From Scortum barcoo (lineage: Eukaryota > Chordata > Actinopteri > Centrarchiformes > Terapontidae): a stretch of 64,000 bases of DNA. The notes beneath the pieces were generated by a model. The model saw nothing but the letters and a program-made list of their open reading frames with translations. It did not search any database and was not told the DNA's origin. The stretch is taken from positions 17,175,501-17,239,500 of the forward strand of contig CM041553.1 of NCBI GenBank assembly GCA_023238725.1, in the 5' to 3' direction. Positions 11,701 through 26,735 of this stretch are shown here, piece by piece. Position numbers and translations under genes: made by a program. Positions within the stretch are counted from its first letter, which is position 1. Each line of letters opens with the position of its first letter.

Positions 11701-13154
11701 GTCCTTTATATTCTGTATTATATTGACCTACCAGATGTAGAGTGATATTATTTTAAACTAGAAAAAAATTATTCCTTATAGAATCTTTAAGTGTTTTTTC
11801 TTTTGTTTGATTTATTGCAAGTGAAGCATTTTACGTTATTCAAACAGAAACACAAAATCCAAACCAAATTGTATTGGGTGCATAGTTAGAACCATCTTTT
11901 CTGGGAGAGATTTAAAATGTAAAGATTTCTGCATGTGCACATTCATATACATTTCATGTTCAGTGAAGCTATGCCTCAAGTTCCCAATTGTGTACAAAGT
12001 ACAAAGTGGGATTGTCTACCTGTAAGAATAAGTCAAGAAGTGAAGTTCGGTGATGACCATTTAGTTTGCCTTTTGGGAGGAAGTGTCTTATGGTCAGACA
12101 AGTTAAGAGTTATTATCTTGTCCAGTAACAGATTCCCAGGGTCAGTCAACAGTTCACAGTTTATGCTCCAGGGGCCTAGTACTAAATCCCACTAGACACT
12201 GCCTGAAACCAGAAGCCTGGCTTACTTTTGTAAACAAAGGCAAATGTTTGTCTGTCTGTCTGCGTGTGTGTGTATTTGTGTGTGTGCCTATCCATTTTTC
12301 TCACTCTTGTTCAGTCAACATCACCCTACACAGAACATTTTCATGACTCAAGATTGAGTGAGGGAGTGAGCTTAATAGTCTGAACCGTCTGTGTGTGTGC
12401 GCAAGCACGTGAATGCACAGTGGGCATGGTAAAACCATTAACCTCCTTACACAACAAAAGACTGAAAGTTCACGCATTCATGCTATAGATTTCACCTGAG
12501 CTTTTAGTGTCATACAAGGTGTCAATAGATGTTACTGCAAAATAAGTGTCACCAAATTTTGTTAGGAGTTGTTTTCTTTTCAAATAGCTTTTAATTCCAA
12601 CATCTGGACACTAATATCTTCTGGAGGAAATGTTCCAACGCATCATTACACCAAGTCATTGCATCACTTCCTGTTGACACACTCCAAGTGTGACATATGG
12701 TAACTATTAAAATGTAGAGAAGGGATGCGGGGGAGAAAGTATGAGGGTAAGAGGGGGGTGGACTTTTCCTCAAGCAGAAGGCTAAAATGAAATTGTTTCC
12801 CACGTTTCCCTGCACACGTGCACTCAGGGGTCGGCAGAGCATGGAGAATAAATTCTTGTATAAGTGCAGGGCAGAAAGAGCGCATTCATGCCAGTCAAAA
12901 AACAGAAATGAGCTCCAGATAACATCTCCAAAGGCCCGGGACAGGGGTGTGTGTGCACTCATACACACACACACACACAATCTCTCTCTTCCCTATGTCA
13001 CACACAGTTACCCTATACGTCTAGTGCTGGAGCCGCCAGCTTACCTGACCATAAGCCATCTGCACCAATTTAGCCATTTGCGTTAAGTGGTGGAGAAAAA
13101 GGTTTGGGTTAGCCTGAGCCCCCCTAATCCTTGGCCAGTACAGACCATGGGTGG

Positions 13155-13155
<1 letters not shown>

Positions 13156-13190
<35 letters not shown>
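13156..13190. repeat. (CA)n microsatellite
   Basis: An uninterrupted CA dinucleotide run of 35 bp. It is probably polymorphic. Confidence 0.97.
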
Positions 13191-13192
<2 letters not shown>

Positions 13193-16100
13193 TAGTGCAG
13201 TGCAGAAGGGGGGCTGGGGATGAGAGGGGGGTAGTGAGGTTGAGAGAGGCATAGTGGACAACTCAGATTTGTTGTGCAAGAGCCTCATGCCAGTGGCTTG
13301 CTTAACATCTCAGACCAGCTCACACACAAAAAAGCATTTACATACAGTATTGTCCATTACTGAATACTTATAACCAGTGCTGGGTATTGAACCTTGATGG
13401 GTTTTTTTGGTACCGACCAAAATGTGTCCATAGCATAAAGTACCAAAAGTTGATGTCAAGTATTTGGTCAGTGACAAACTGTTTCTGAAATTAGTTGCAA
13501 CTTTTTCAGTTGTGAAAATATTACTAAAACTGAAATGATTTGGTGTAAAACATACTTTACTAAGCTTCTTGCTACAGTAATGACAGTAATAACCCTACAG
13601 TGGTTAATCATGCAGGCACACATGCTTGCACACACAGGCCACTACACACACAGACACACACACACACATGTTTAAAACAAACACATACCATACACCCTGT
13701 GCCCCCACACAACCCACTTCCAGTAAATTAGTGGCAGTAAATGAGGCAGCTGACACGTGCTCTGCAGCCTACAGCTCCCCAGTGAACACCTGACACGGCC
13801 CGGACAACCCCACACTTGGACAACCTGCACTGTGGCACGCCAGGGGGATCGCAGACAAACATCGGGAAAATATGCAACCTCAGTGCTATGAAAACACTGG
13901 TACTTGCTGGTACCCATTCATTGACATTCTTGGTCGGCTCTGTGGCCTCGCACTCACATTTATTCAACTGTAATTGCTATTATGAGGGAAAACAGAGCAT
14001 TGTGAGAAGGTGAGATTTGCACTGTGTGTGAGTGACTTCATGGGTCATTGACAGGAACCCGTGGTGTGGTGTTTACACAATAGGGAGGGCGCACACTGGT
14101 GAACTGAAATGTCTTGTTAGTGTTAAGCAGAGATGCCACACAGACCTCCCATATTGATTCAATTATTCAAGGCCATTCTCTCAGCAAGTTGTAGATTTGG
14201 AGCTGATTTTTAAAAAAATATAGAAAGTTGTTTCTTATCATATGATATAAAGTATGCAATCTGTGGTAGAAATCCACTCATGGATTGATTGATTGTACAG
14301 CATGCTGGTATACTGTATTTTAAATGTATCTGAGCAGAACTAACAGGTAAGGCTGGTGCAATTCTATAACCTTATTTTAACAAATCCTACAAAAAGATTA
14401 AACCCAAAAATGTGTTAGTCCATTGGTCTTAAGCATTGCCCACCTCCCTACCCTATCTGTGGCAGACCAAAGCCCATTCATTACTGCTTAAAATGTAAAT
14501 CTTGTAATCTTCTAATAGTTTCCCTTTTAGAAAGGGCTAAATAATTCCCTGAAACAGCTGGCAGTGCCGTTTTGAGCAAATGTTACTTAAATGACAGTAA
14601 ATAATGCTAGTCACTATTTTCAGCTGCAGATGAATACACAATTGGTGAGCTAGTGAATATTTACAGCAGCATGTCAAACAGAAACTACAGTGAGTGTCAG
14701 TGTATTATTTATTGTGGAACATGATACCCAGCACAGCAGTGTAGTTTACGAATATGTTTTAATGTGTTTTATAGAAATAAATCAATCTTTGTCTGTGCTT
14801 GTAATACTTTGAAATAGGCTCAATTCATTGTTGGTTTTGGTCTTTTTATATGATTTTTTTTATTTTAAACATCCTCATATTAATTAATTAATTAAGATCA
14901 AATGAAAATAAAATAACAATGATCATTTAAATTAAACTGAATTTAAAGGTCTGTGGTAAAAATAGACAGATGTAAAAGTACACCTTATCTTACCTTAGCA
15001 GAGACAGTTTATGGGGAATTGGAAAATAGGCTAAAACAAAACAGGTTGACTGAATCTCACACCATCTGAAGTGTTTTGCACACAAGGGAATGCAGTGAAA
15101 AAGCTGTTGTGGCTGAAAAGGCAGAGCTAGAGTCCAACAGCTGAAACAGCACTGAATATAAATCTATCTCTGATTTCCCCTTGCTGCTGTTGTTCTGTTT
15201 GTGCTGGTGATTTAGTGACAGAACAGTGAGTAGGAGTCTTTGGCTGTGGCTTCTCCCTGGTGTCTTTTTTTAGGTCATTAATCAGCAATAAATTCTAAAG
15301 CTATTTGTCCACAGGGGGAATTTAACCCACTTTGTGTCTGAAACGTGAGCCACAAAGTGATTAATTGGTGTTTTTGCCCACACATTATGCACAAATACGA
15401 GTTCACACAATTATATACAGATACATACAGCACATACAAATACACCTCAGCAGACCTACCCCCAGTGATTGACTGAAATCTGTGGATTTCAGATAAAGTA
15501 TGTCTGAGGAGACAGCTCGCCCACAGCCTCTAAAAAAATCTGAGCGAGACAGATTGGGACCAAGACAACACTTTATCCAGCACTAATCAGCCAACACGAT
15601 GGCAAAAACAAACTTGCGTATGAGAGCGGGCATTGTATTCGCTCTCAGCAGACTGTGTCACGCTTGTGGTGGTTCATCATAAAATATAAGAGCCCCCTTG
15701 ATATTTGAGAGGCAAAAGGGCCTGCAGTTACACTTTTTGTTTTTTAATGATTCATTCTGTTTCTTTCTCATACGTGAACATGCGCTATGGTCCGCTTGTG
15801 TCAAAGTGACTAATAACAAAACTAACGCTCTTATCTGAAATTTCCTAAAATCCTAAAAGCCACAAAACCTCATATTAATCAGATTCGTAAAGTTTAGTGT
15901 GTATTCACAGTGGACTAATTTGGAGACATGAAAAAATTCCACAGCAACATATTTAAAATGCCTGTGAGGATTATTACCTCATTGTCCAAATCATTCCTTA
16001 TTCAAGGTGTGAAGACCAGACTTAAGTGTTGGGCTTATCTTTAAGGGTCGTGGGTGCAGGAAAGACAGTTGGACTATTTCTTGGCCAGGAGCAGTGACAT

Positions 16101-17805
16101 CCCTCAGACTTCATTACTGTGAGGTTAGTGGGAAACCAAAGGAGACTCCAGGAAGTGACTTTGGCCATGCAGCAAATAGCCAGGCACGTAACCGCAATAC
16201 AATCACAGTAATGATATTACTAGTTAATCTATGAGCTCTAGAGGTGCTGGTAGGCAGAGTCTGGTACATTTGTACAGAGCGAGGCAAGTCTTGAGCTAGG
16301 CTAAGTAGCTGCTGGTGGTACCTTTTTATCTAGTGTACATGGTTGAGATTGGCATTGATCTTCTTATGTAGCTTTATTGGCCAGGTATGCGTACACATAC
16401 AAGGAATTTCTATGTAATGTACTTTCACAGAAATAGACTTAAAACAAGGACAACACGCTCCCATAGGCAGTTGGACAATAGTGCAATGGTGCAAAGCACA
16501 AAGGGTTCTGAAATAAAAATGATTACTATAATTCTCGAAAAAGAAAGCAAATATTTGGATTTCCCCAAATGTCGAACTGTTCCTTTTAGGATGATGATTA
16601 GTGAGGTTTTAGCTGTGCTGAGTCTGCCGTTTAAGTAGGTGCCCAAGGGTAAACAGGCTTTTAAGTAGTCCCAGCAGGACACAGCTAAATGACTTTAATT
16701 AGGCTGAAGGGGAAAAATAAACACAATCGACAAGGCACTAATCTTAATGGAAATATAAGGATGAAAATTTTTGCGCTCCAAATGCACTGTGAGCAAAGTG
16801 GATAAATTGTAATGAGAATGTACCTTGTCCTCCTCGTCCTGTCTGATCTGTTTCAGGGGGGTCTGGATTAAAACAGGTCAGGCTGTGGAGGTCAGCGAAG
16901 GAACCTGAGGTCAAAAGTCAGAGGGAAGAAAGACCTCTGCATTCCAACTGACTGCTGCCCTCCACATACACAAACTTTTTACAAATGAAATGACATAGGG
17001 AACTCTATTGTTACCAGAAACCCACCAGATGCAGTAGTATTTTCTAAAAGAAAACAAAAAAGGAAATATGACATGTACAGAATGATGAGAAACTACAAAA
17101 TGTGCTGTGATTTTATCAGTTAAGTCTCTCCAGACTACGTATGTGAGGGTTGGATCAACATTGAATTAGAGGAGAGTACACTGTGTGTTCTGACTTTTAA
17201 TGATGTGATATTTGTTCAGATGTCTCTGGCGAGTTTTCTTATCTGTAATGACCATTTATGATAGTTTGCACATTAGAAAAATATGCATATGAATGCTCGG
17301 GGTGTCAGTGTATGACCAATTTGATTTTCTGTGGTTGTCATAATGGTGTGTGTAGCAACACATTCCTGTAGCTATACTCTTAGTTTCCTTGGATTTAAAA
17401 TAATACTCCTAAAAGTACAGAGCAGAGTATGGTGATGATGTGCACATCTATGCATCTGTCGTCACATTCATGGGCCAACTGCAGTCACACACAGACAAGC
17501 CCCTGCTCTATTATTTGATCTTGTGTATAGTGTAATAATACATTTAAAAGATGCCCATTGAAGGGTAACATGCAATATGTAGCTAACACACCATCATATG
17601 ACTAAATGATAGTAATATTTAATATTTTCCATCAATAGCAATGTCATTGCTTTTCATGACATGAACACATTTTTAAATGCTTATTTGGCAATGTTTAACA
17701 TGTGCTAGAGAGATCAAATGATTTTTACATATGAGTTTGAATCATGAAAATGCATCTAACCTAAGCTATCTCAACTATATATTTTTTTTCTCCTCTCTTT
17801 TTCAG

Positions 17806-17839
17806 AGCACCTCTACCCTTCCTGAGAAAGACAAAGCTG
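17806..17839 (+). CDS. dlc1: dlc1 long-isoform micro-exon joining the linker to the SAM domain
   Basis: This 34-nt exon encodes STSTLPEKDKA plus the first base of the next codon. Joined to the exon at 55316 it gives EKDKAEIEAKEAC; the human long isoform reads EKEKAEIEAKEAC at the same place. The acceptor is CTCTCTTTTTCAG ending at 17805, and the donor is GCTG/GTGAGT at 17840. It enters in phase 0 and leaves in phase 1. Skipping it would join a phase-0 end to the phase-1 acceptor and break the frame, so the long isoform needs it. Confidence 0.9.
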
Positions 17840-19682
17840 GTGAGTCCTTGCTGTTTTTTCACTGTGGTGTGTTAAATTTCCTCCAAGATCTGGTTGCTCA
17901 AAATAACAGCATTGGGTTGCGCTCTTGTTTTTTATCGTGTTTTTTTGTCACATGTTCATTTGGAAAAAGTGTTTGACTGCAATCCATCTGGCCTGCGTCT
18001 GGTCGGGTGTCATGTGAGGAGATTCTGCAGTACAATTTCTGATTGATAGCCTTGTCTGGTGTTCACAACATGGGGCAAGAGGGGAAGGAAGGAGGGAGGG
18101 GTTGGGCGGAGGAGGACAGGATCTGGTTCTATGAAACACTGGGTGCGAGTGTAGATAAGATCCTAGACTCATCTATGAAACCATCGAGCCAGTCACCTCT
18201 CCAAGATAAGAGCCAGACTGGCTGTCGTGTCTGCTGCCCAAAACTTTTGACCTGTGTTTATTTACCTTTTGCCCTCATTTCTTCTGCTCATTCCTCATAC
18301 ATTTTTTCAGTGATCAAAATCAAATTTCAGTATGGAAAACAACTCAGAATAAAATTGTCAATGCCTGAAAGTATGTACATCTATGTAAATACACATGCTC
18401 CCATCGCAGTAATCCTCATGACTTTCTCCTGATGAATAGCCTTCACAATATTGACATGCTATGTCATCACTTAGCAATGCTTGCCGTCATCCACTTGCAC
18501 GCTTTATTACGAATCGATCTTAAGGAGAAACTCAATCTGTAGTGACTGCCCCCTCCACTCTGGCTCCGACCTCTCTGTCAGCAGTCTGCTGGTATTGCAC
18601 AGGGTCATCAGGAAACTATAGATGGACAGACCTACTTTCAGACAGCCGGCAGGGGAGCAGTGTTCATTAAACACCCCCCTGTGTCGTCAGTCCGCTGGTA
18701 AACAATACCAGAGAGGTGGCTGGATGTGGGGATGAGGCTTTCATATTGCCCCCCGCTGTCTCTCACAGCCTGCTGGGAGTCCTCGCTCACTCTCGCTCTG
18801 TCTCCCCCTCTAATTACCGCCACTTGCTGAAAACCTTTCATGGGAAATGTGCAGAAGCTGTCAGTATGTTTGTTCTTGCGTGTGTGTATGTGCATACGTG
18901 AACCTTACCTTCTGGCAAAAGGCCCACAACAAACTTTTTTTCTTTTTTACAAGGCCCCTAAAGCTGGCAAAAATGCACAGTACCAACTTCAAAGCGGTCA
19001 GTGTTCTTGGTCATTTTTCTTCATTTAAATCAGTCTGACTTCCTGTAAGCAAGTTATGTAACCTCCATCTCAGGCTCTGTTTGATGGAACCCAGGACTCT
19101 GGAGAGGGGGCGGGGGTACGACAGGAGTTGGCGGAGTTTTGGGGGGCTTGATGGAGCACAAAGCCCAGTGTTCATTGTGACACTTCAAAGCCCCCTCTGT
19201 ATCTCCACCATTTAAGCCCATGGGAATGACACATTTGTGGCAGTGTTACATCACACCCCATGCCCTAAAGGCTCCTACTGCACCGCCATGACAGACAGCT
19301 CATTCATGGTTAATTTTACTATCTCTGTGACAAAGGAAGGACACCAGTGATCAAGAAGTTTCCACAATCCACGCTCTGTAATGGCACAATTGATGACCTT
19401 CCTGGCTCCAGGTGTATCTTTTTAGTAAGTGGACAGTGTCACAGCTTTCCTGTGCATAAAGAGGTTGTGTCCACAGAGTAACAATTTGCAACCTGTTGTT
19501 GCAAGTGGTCTTTATGGGCCCCCTGTGATGCTGCATAGCCTCGCCTGAGCTTCAAGGGGCCTGGAATAGTGTGAAATAAGATAACTCGTACCTTACTACA
19601 TATCATCTGAAGATGATAAAGACAGTCATGTATCAGGTTTGCATCACTTTCCATATCATCGTTTGGTTCTATCTGTGTGCTG

Positions 19683-19761
19683 CTGGAAACTTAAATTTCC
19701 CTGAGGGAGTCATCCCAAAGGGATCAATAAAGTCTGGTCTAAGTCTAAGTCTAAGTCTAAG
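19683..19761 (+). repeat. SINE/LINE 3' tail with (GTCTAA)n
   Basis: A block with AATTTCCCTGAGGGAG and AAAGGGATCAATAAAGTCT is followed by about four copies of GTCTAA. This is the usual 3' end of fish SINEs that borrow a LINE tail. The 5' part is absent or too diverged to recognise. Confidence 0.7.
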
Positions 19762-22700
19762 GTTATGGTCCAGCAGACGATGCATGTGATGAGAGATATG
19801 CTGTGTATGTTATTTTATTGAAATCAAACGCAAGCAGCACGAAATATCAAGAAAGCCAAAAAGAAATCTATTCTGTCTATTTTCAGACTTTAGGCATCGC
19901 AATTAACACATCTACAACTGAACCATTATCAAAATATATATACTGAATGTTACTGACCTTACACATTATGTGAACATCGTTGTTGATATGTTATAACAGA
20001 TATTTATCTAACTAGGTGTTTTGATATCACCCTCCTTGAGTCTATTTTGGTGAATTCTTGGCTGCTCATATTGAATAAACAGATGGGGAGTGTCAATTAG
20101 GGAATACTAAAAACTACAAACACTTTACACTCTCCTTTCAAGTCCGCAGGGGGTGAGTGTTTCAATGTTTCTGTGTTTCATAGCAAAAGAAAGGTTTGAG
20201 GATCACTTTAAAGTTGGATTCGCAGCACCGGTTACACGAACAGATGTAAAGGAATGCAAGGTTTTGCAGTTGTAGCTCTGCAGTGTAACGCTGCATGATC
20301 ATATCGTCAAGATGAACTTGAGTAAGGTAAAAGTTTTAAATGTCTTTTTAAAATTAAAATGTGTCTTTTTCTCGCCTGACACAATATAATCCATTTATTC
20401 TTTAGTATCCCTTTAGTAGGCACAAGTGCTGTCAGTGCTTATCTTTAGAAGCAGCTTGTTTAGCTCTGTGATCTCACATCCTCTTATCCAGGAAATTGAC
20501 AGGTTTACCTTCTGTGAAGCAAAGTAAGACAGGGACTTTGTATATGGCACTTTCAGTTCACATCTATTCAGTTTTTGTTGAGTGTCTTTGGCAGGATTTA
20601 TTCACTGTGCTGTCCCATTCTGATTAACAGTCGTCCTACATATTCTCACTCATTTAGCCCCAAACGATGACCCATTGGTTCCCCTCTACCCTCTAGAGTG
20701 AGCAGGTGAAAGATAAGGTGATTGATTGTTGATAAGGCTGAATATTCAATAACACGAGGTATAAGACTGGATGAATAAGATAAAGGCAGCGAATGTGGAA
20801 TGAGTGTTTAAAAGTGTCAGTCTTATAACCTTGATGCTGTTCGCAATATATTACTACGTTTCTCTCACCTTGGAAGTAAGTACGCAACAGTTTTCAAATT
20901 GTTACTATAAATATCGTTGACATCAACATTCAAGTTGTACAACTGCAAAACAAAAATGTTTTGTTACAAGTAATTAAGGGAAATGTTCATTATATATGGT
21001 GATATATATTTATATAACTTGTCAACACCACACATTTGAAATTCCTGGTTCCAAGAATGGTCTATATTTTTTGTTTCCTTGATTGTAGCCGAGGCACCAT
21101 GCTGCGCTTTCCTGATCTAAATATAAACCAATGAGAATATATAAACAGAACACAATGATGGGCACCCAACCAACAGCAGGGTTAAAGCCTGACCTTTTAC
21201 CTGGACCCATGGCCTCATAGTCTGCAGCACTTGCCTCGGTTGTAGGAGGAAAGGAAAACTAAGGAAAGAGGAAACGGTTTAGCACCCTCAGTGGAGTCCT
21301 GTATGGGAGGGGCAGTCTAACATGCGGGAGTTAGTGGTTCCTGTGAATACCTTCTGTCTGTCTGGCTCTCCTTTTTGTTTCCTTCTCTCTGTTACGCCAT
21401 GTTTCCTTTCTAGTCATGCCTTCTTCCCTTCTTGGAACTCCAGTGACAAACTCATGTTACTGGCATTTAAAGCTGATCTTAAGCTGTGTTTTTTTCCTGC
21501 TGTGACACACACTTGACCTGAGTGTTGGCCTCTGGGGATCCTGGTATTTATCATCATATTATTACACACTTTGAAAAGCCCCTTCTGTTTCATCTGTTTG
21601 TCCACTTACCACCTTTCAAAAAAAAGACACCAATCTGCTTCAAAGGGTTGGTCAAATTGGTTTCTTTTAAAGTCACATTTTAGCTTAAATCAGTGAGAGA
21701 AATAGCTCAAAATTTGGGGAAATACTGTTGTTTTCTGGCTGAGAGATAGATCAGAACATCAATATTATTCAATATTATTCTGTATGCCTAAATATGGTGG
21801 TAGAGCCAACAGGTAACTATTTAGTCTTGCATAAAAACTAAAACCAAAGGAAAACAGCCAGAAAAAATACCAAGCAGTGCCTCTAAATTTTATTAGTTAC
21901 ACAAAAAAATGTAAAAATGAGTCATTATGGTGCTAATTGTTTGCTGGTTCTAGCTTCACATTCAGCATACAGACATAAGAGTGGAATCAATCTTCTCAGC
22001 TTACTCTTGCCTAAACAAGTAAATAAGTGTATTTCCTAGAACATCAGACTATTCTTTTTATAAGAACTGATATAGAGACGTGATTGTGTATCTGACAGAC
22101 TACCAGGGTCAACAACTAAAAAGTACTTTCAACACAGATGGTGACAGAGAATCCTTGTTCATCCACAGATCTTGTGATTGAATTTTTTGGCTCCAACAGA
22201 CCACATACAGTCCACAAAATGGGCAAATTTCCACACCAATTTTAACTTAATTCATGGAATGTCACAGTGAAATCAGTTAGCATTCATACTGAATGACTTG
22301 CTTTCCTCATCTGTGACCTGTGCTACCTCCCTCTTGTTTATACCCTGCAGCAGCATGCTCTTTTGAGGACATTGCTCTCATCTGAGAGGGTGATTTGAAA
22401 GATGAAATGAATCTCCCTTTGCCTGGAGCCAAGTCAATAATAGCCCATGACTGATGTTTCTTTTTCTGTTACTTGTTCATTTGTTCTCTTTGATTGAGTC
22501 TGCTTTATCATGCTTTTTTTGCTACCCCTACATATACAATACAGGAGTTTCTGTGTTTGTGCAAGGTCACATTTGTGGCCTCCCCCATCAGTCTACGCCA
22601 ACCTCAACACCTCCTGTCACGAACAGCCCCTCCTCTCACCTCCCATTTGACTCTCTCTTTTGCTTACTGTGTGGAGACTGTACGGGAACATATTGGAGTT

Positions 22701-25700
22701 CATTCCATTTATATTTCACACTTCCAGTTCAGCTGTGAATACATTTACAGGTTCAGTCATAACTGTTCCCTATGGATGCAAATGGTTCTACGTTCATAAA
22801 TATGTTAAGTATATTTTGCAATTAAAAAAAAGTCTGGAGTACTCCTGTTCATTATGATATATTACAAATTAAATCCTCTTTAATGGCAATAAGTGTAATA
22901 GAAAAAAAGTTAAAAAAGTTATTTCTCACTCCCATCGTATCGCCCATTTCAAGCTTCAGTCAGAGCTCAGAAACCTCTTTGGTCCTTTGTGAGTTCTTTC
23001 TTTAGGAATGCATCTCCCTAGCTGTGGTACTCTGAACAGGAAACAACTGCATGAAGGGAAATTTATAAGAGGAAGTCAGCTTACTGAACTCCCAGAGTTA
23101 TAACAACAAGTCTCCACTATAACCAAAGAAAGATATTTTTGGAGGGACTGAGTTTCTTACTTTAGTTTTATTTATCAGTAGATTGGTATGTGTATCATCA
23201 CACAGTGTTTGTGAAAGTCAGGTGTGAAAGTAGGCCATCATGTTTTTTGTTTGCATAGTGAACCTGGTCAATGAGTAACTGTATGGACGGTGAGAAACTA
23301 TGTGTTCGTAAGTATTTTATGGCAGCAATATACAATTATATAAAGACTATAAAGAGTTGTGCAAATCTGGGCGTTTTTCACAAGGATTTCTTATTATGAT
23401 GAGAAATGTTTTGTTACATTTTTTATATTTTCTCATGAGCTACTTTTCTATGCCCCCTCTGAGTGCTTCAGCTTAACTTGTTGATAACTCTTCCAATATC
23501 AGATGATTCTTCAAAACAAAAAGATTACATTTAATGATTTAACATTTAACATTCATTTTTCCCTGTTGCAGTTGTTCTCTGCTGCACTGTATGTACTTGA
23601 CAACTACAACATGGTTATGGTTAGGAAAAGATTGTAGTTATGTTTCTAAAAAAAGTCAACTTTACTCACTCTGCTACAGAATACATACATGCCCCCACCA
23701 CCCAGATCTACACAACCCTTTTGAGGTTGGTTCATATGATGTACAGATACGACGTATACAAAAAGAAGGCTTCCTTCAAAGGGATCAAGTGGTCACGTGG
23801 TCATCACTTTGCAGTATTTTGCCACAAAAAGCTAAACAGAGAGAGGAACATGTTGAGGGCTAACCTAGCGAACATGGAGTGTTTTTCTGCACAGGCCCCT
23901 CCTGACTCTCTATCACTATCACTTAAACTGGGGTGTGTTACTGACCTGAACCCATGCTTTAACTGAAATGATCCAGCAAGAACTTTCATCCGTAACCAGG
24001 GTGCTGTAAATCTCCCAGTGTTGATGGGGTGAGATGCCCACGCTGTCCCCAAGCTAATGAATCAGTCCTGGCTGAGCAGGTTCTGTCACTCCCTGGCTGG
24101 TTTATTCTCATCTGGCTGTCGGGGGGGAGAGATCATCTAGAGACTGTGCTGTCGATTGTTTGGATAAACTATATATGAGATATTTTGTGTTTAGGTGTCT
24201 TGAGCTGTCTGGTAGTCTGATATCTCGATGTAAGAATCATTTTTAGTTCTTGGATTAACACTATAACACAAGGTGTGAAGGTATCAGATAGTCAGAATGG
24301 AGTTATATGAAAGCAGGGCAGTCAGTAAGAGTGAGGGAGTGTATGTTTGATAGGAGAGTAACACCTCAAGCAGATGGTCACATCAAAGGGCCTCTCACAC
24401 AATTATAGCCACACTCAGGCACACCCACGCATACATGCTTCAACATACCGACACATTTTTGGCCGCGCTGTAAAGAATAGAGTATAGTGCATTGTTTTTC
24501 ACCGACGTTTTGATGATAGACTTTCTTGTACTGTTTATATACACTGTTTGAAGTCCTCCCAGAAACCACCCCCCGCCCTCGTTTTTCACCTCCTCTGTCT
24601 CCATTTCTGGGTCAGTATGTTGGCAGGTAACCCTCTCCCGCCTCTGTTCTGTGGAGTTAGATGTAGGTACACACTCCTGGCATGCACAACACTTGTTTGA
24701 CAGAGGGGGCATTTGGCAAGAGTTTCCTTCCTGAGGTATGAGAACTCCATTGTTCCCCCCCCCCAATCCACTCTCCCCCACCCCTCAGGACATTTTCCGT
24801 CATATCCAGGTTACAGTCTGTGTATTGCCCCCTTATCACAGGTATACCACAGTCAAGAGAGAGGGAAAGTACACTGATATGTTGTTGTGATACGAATACT
24901 GACCCAGATGGTTTGAATTTTGCGCACACACTCACGGCTGCATGAAAACCATAATTTGATTCAGATGTTATGTGAGTCGGGAGAACAGGTGTGTGAGGGA
25001 GGATAGTCCAAATGTGATACTTTTATAGGATGTTTGTTTTTCTGTATCCCATCCTGATCCCCATTTACAATGTTGTTAAAGAGGTTGTTCCACAATTTCA
25101 GAAGCACAGATTAAAGGGTCATGAAAGAGCAAAGACGCGGGAATCCAGCCTTATCAGTCTCCACAAAACCTTGGGAGACCATAAAGTCAATTGGCCACAA
25201 TGAGCACAATGCTATCAGCAGGCTGCAATAAACCAATGCTGGGTACATTACCTTCACTTGCTGGAGTAATCAGCACGATTGGCTGACTTTCTCAAGTGTG
25301 AGCTTAGTGTGGAATGTAATGGAGGGCAATCTGAACAGCATATACTGCTCACAGCTACACGCACATATAAACTCAATCACCCAGGTAATAAGTGAACTTC
25401 CCATGTACACACATGTATGAGAATGCATACATACATTATTTTCTCAGTTGAGTAAATTTAACTGACTTTTCTGGTTACTTGGGGGCAATAGAACAAACTG
25501 TAAACCAAAATTATTATATCATCACCTTGTAAAGAAACAGTTAGATTACATTAGACATTGTTCATATGAAAATTATACTTAGTGAAGCTTCAAGAATGTA
25601 GAATATTTAAAATATATATAGTACAGGTCCATGTATTCTTGTATCTTTGACTTTATTTTGTTAAGCCTGCACAGGATTTATGATAATCTTATACCTGATT

Positions 25701-26620
25701 CCAGATGCCTCCTCTTTAAATCTTAATCATATTAATGATAATTATTGAATAAAAGTCTTACTGTAAAAGCCCCAAATCAGCTATATTGTAAATACACTAC
25801 AGCTACTCTGAGGTTGCTGTTTTCTTCTTTTATTTTTCATCGAGTAAGCAGCTGATGACTAAGCTTCTTCACAGACCCCAGAGAGTTGTGCTTGCTTGAT
25901 AGAAGCTAAATCAGCATTATCCAATCAGTTCAGCAGAAGTCCAAGTAATGGATTCCATTGTGTTGTTTGCGTCCATCTCGGTAGCTTAGGTTTTGTTACA
26001 TAAGGTTTCCAGTACAGGCCTATTTCTTAATAGCTAATGGCATGTAATCGTGTTTGTGTTTGTATGTGTGTGTTTGTATGTGTGCACTGCATACGCTACC
26101 CCTCCATAATGTATTTACAGTAAAGTCATGTCATGGGTTGGACCATTTCCCATGTCTGAATAGCTCAGGAAAGTGATTATTGCCACAGAGCATAACTGAG
26201 AGTTTCCGATGGTAGGAGCAAAGTTTTAAATCCCAGCATTTTTCACTCTTGACATCTCAATGTCCTTTTTGGAAAACCCCTCTAAATATTTTCACCATCA
26301 ATCATTTGTGGGAATCATTTAATTATCCTGCAGCTTTGTCTGAGTGACTCATATCTTATCCCAATCCCCTTCATCAGCTCACTTCTCCTTACTTTTGGTT
26401 CCAGTTCTGCACCGTCTTTAGCTGCTTTTAGACAAGGACAGATGGATCTTCATTACATGCAGCGCTTCCGGAGCAATGGGTTACATAACTGGCATTGATG
26501 CTCTCTATGTCTATACGGGTGGGGCAGGTGTAAACAGAGTGGATGAGAGGAGGAAGGTGCCGGAGAAGAAGGGCAAAAAAAGAAGATACATGATAAAAAA
26601 GATAGAGAGGGAGAGAGATG

Positions 26621-26735
26621 TGACGTGACTCTAAAGCACTCAGATATTCGCAGAGAGTGCTAGAGCTTGTGTCAGAAAGCACTTACTCACACTTACACAC
26701 ATATATACACACACACACACTGGCAGAATAGAATA
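26621..26735 (+). promoter_or_regulatory. dlc1: Candidate core promoter of the middle dlc1 isoform
   Basis: About 350 bp before the ATG of the alternative first exon there is a TATATA at 26702-26707. A CRE-like TGACGTGA lies 80 bp further upstream at 26621. From about 26800 a purine-rich stretch resembles a 5' leader. The TATATA adjoins an (AC)n run, so it may be chance. No transcript evidence is available; the start site is inferred. Confidence 0.35.

Larger units (their letters stand above)
4837..17805 (+). other. dlc1: intron (12,969 bp) of long dlc1 isoform
   Basis: No coding exon was recognised. Recognisable contents are a reverse-oriented tRNA-SINE (6715-6955), a palindrome-ended MITE-like repeat (8492-8703) and CA repeats (about 5240-5264, 12961-12979, 13156-13190). 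The small open frames show no familiar protein or paired splice sites. The 3' end has a long pyrimidine tract and TTTTTCAG at 17805. Confidence 0.8.

Noticed and set aside
23595..23870. Segment with GGTTATGGTTAGGAAAAGAT, like the start of a common fish repeat
   Set aside because: Only a short match and the rest is too diverged for me to assign; not listed as a feature.
24750..24785. Poly-C run with adjacent CT-rich DNA as a possible structured element
   Set aside because: A single homopolymer-type run with no partner; ordinary low complexity.
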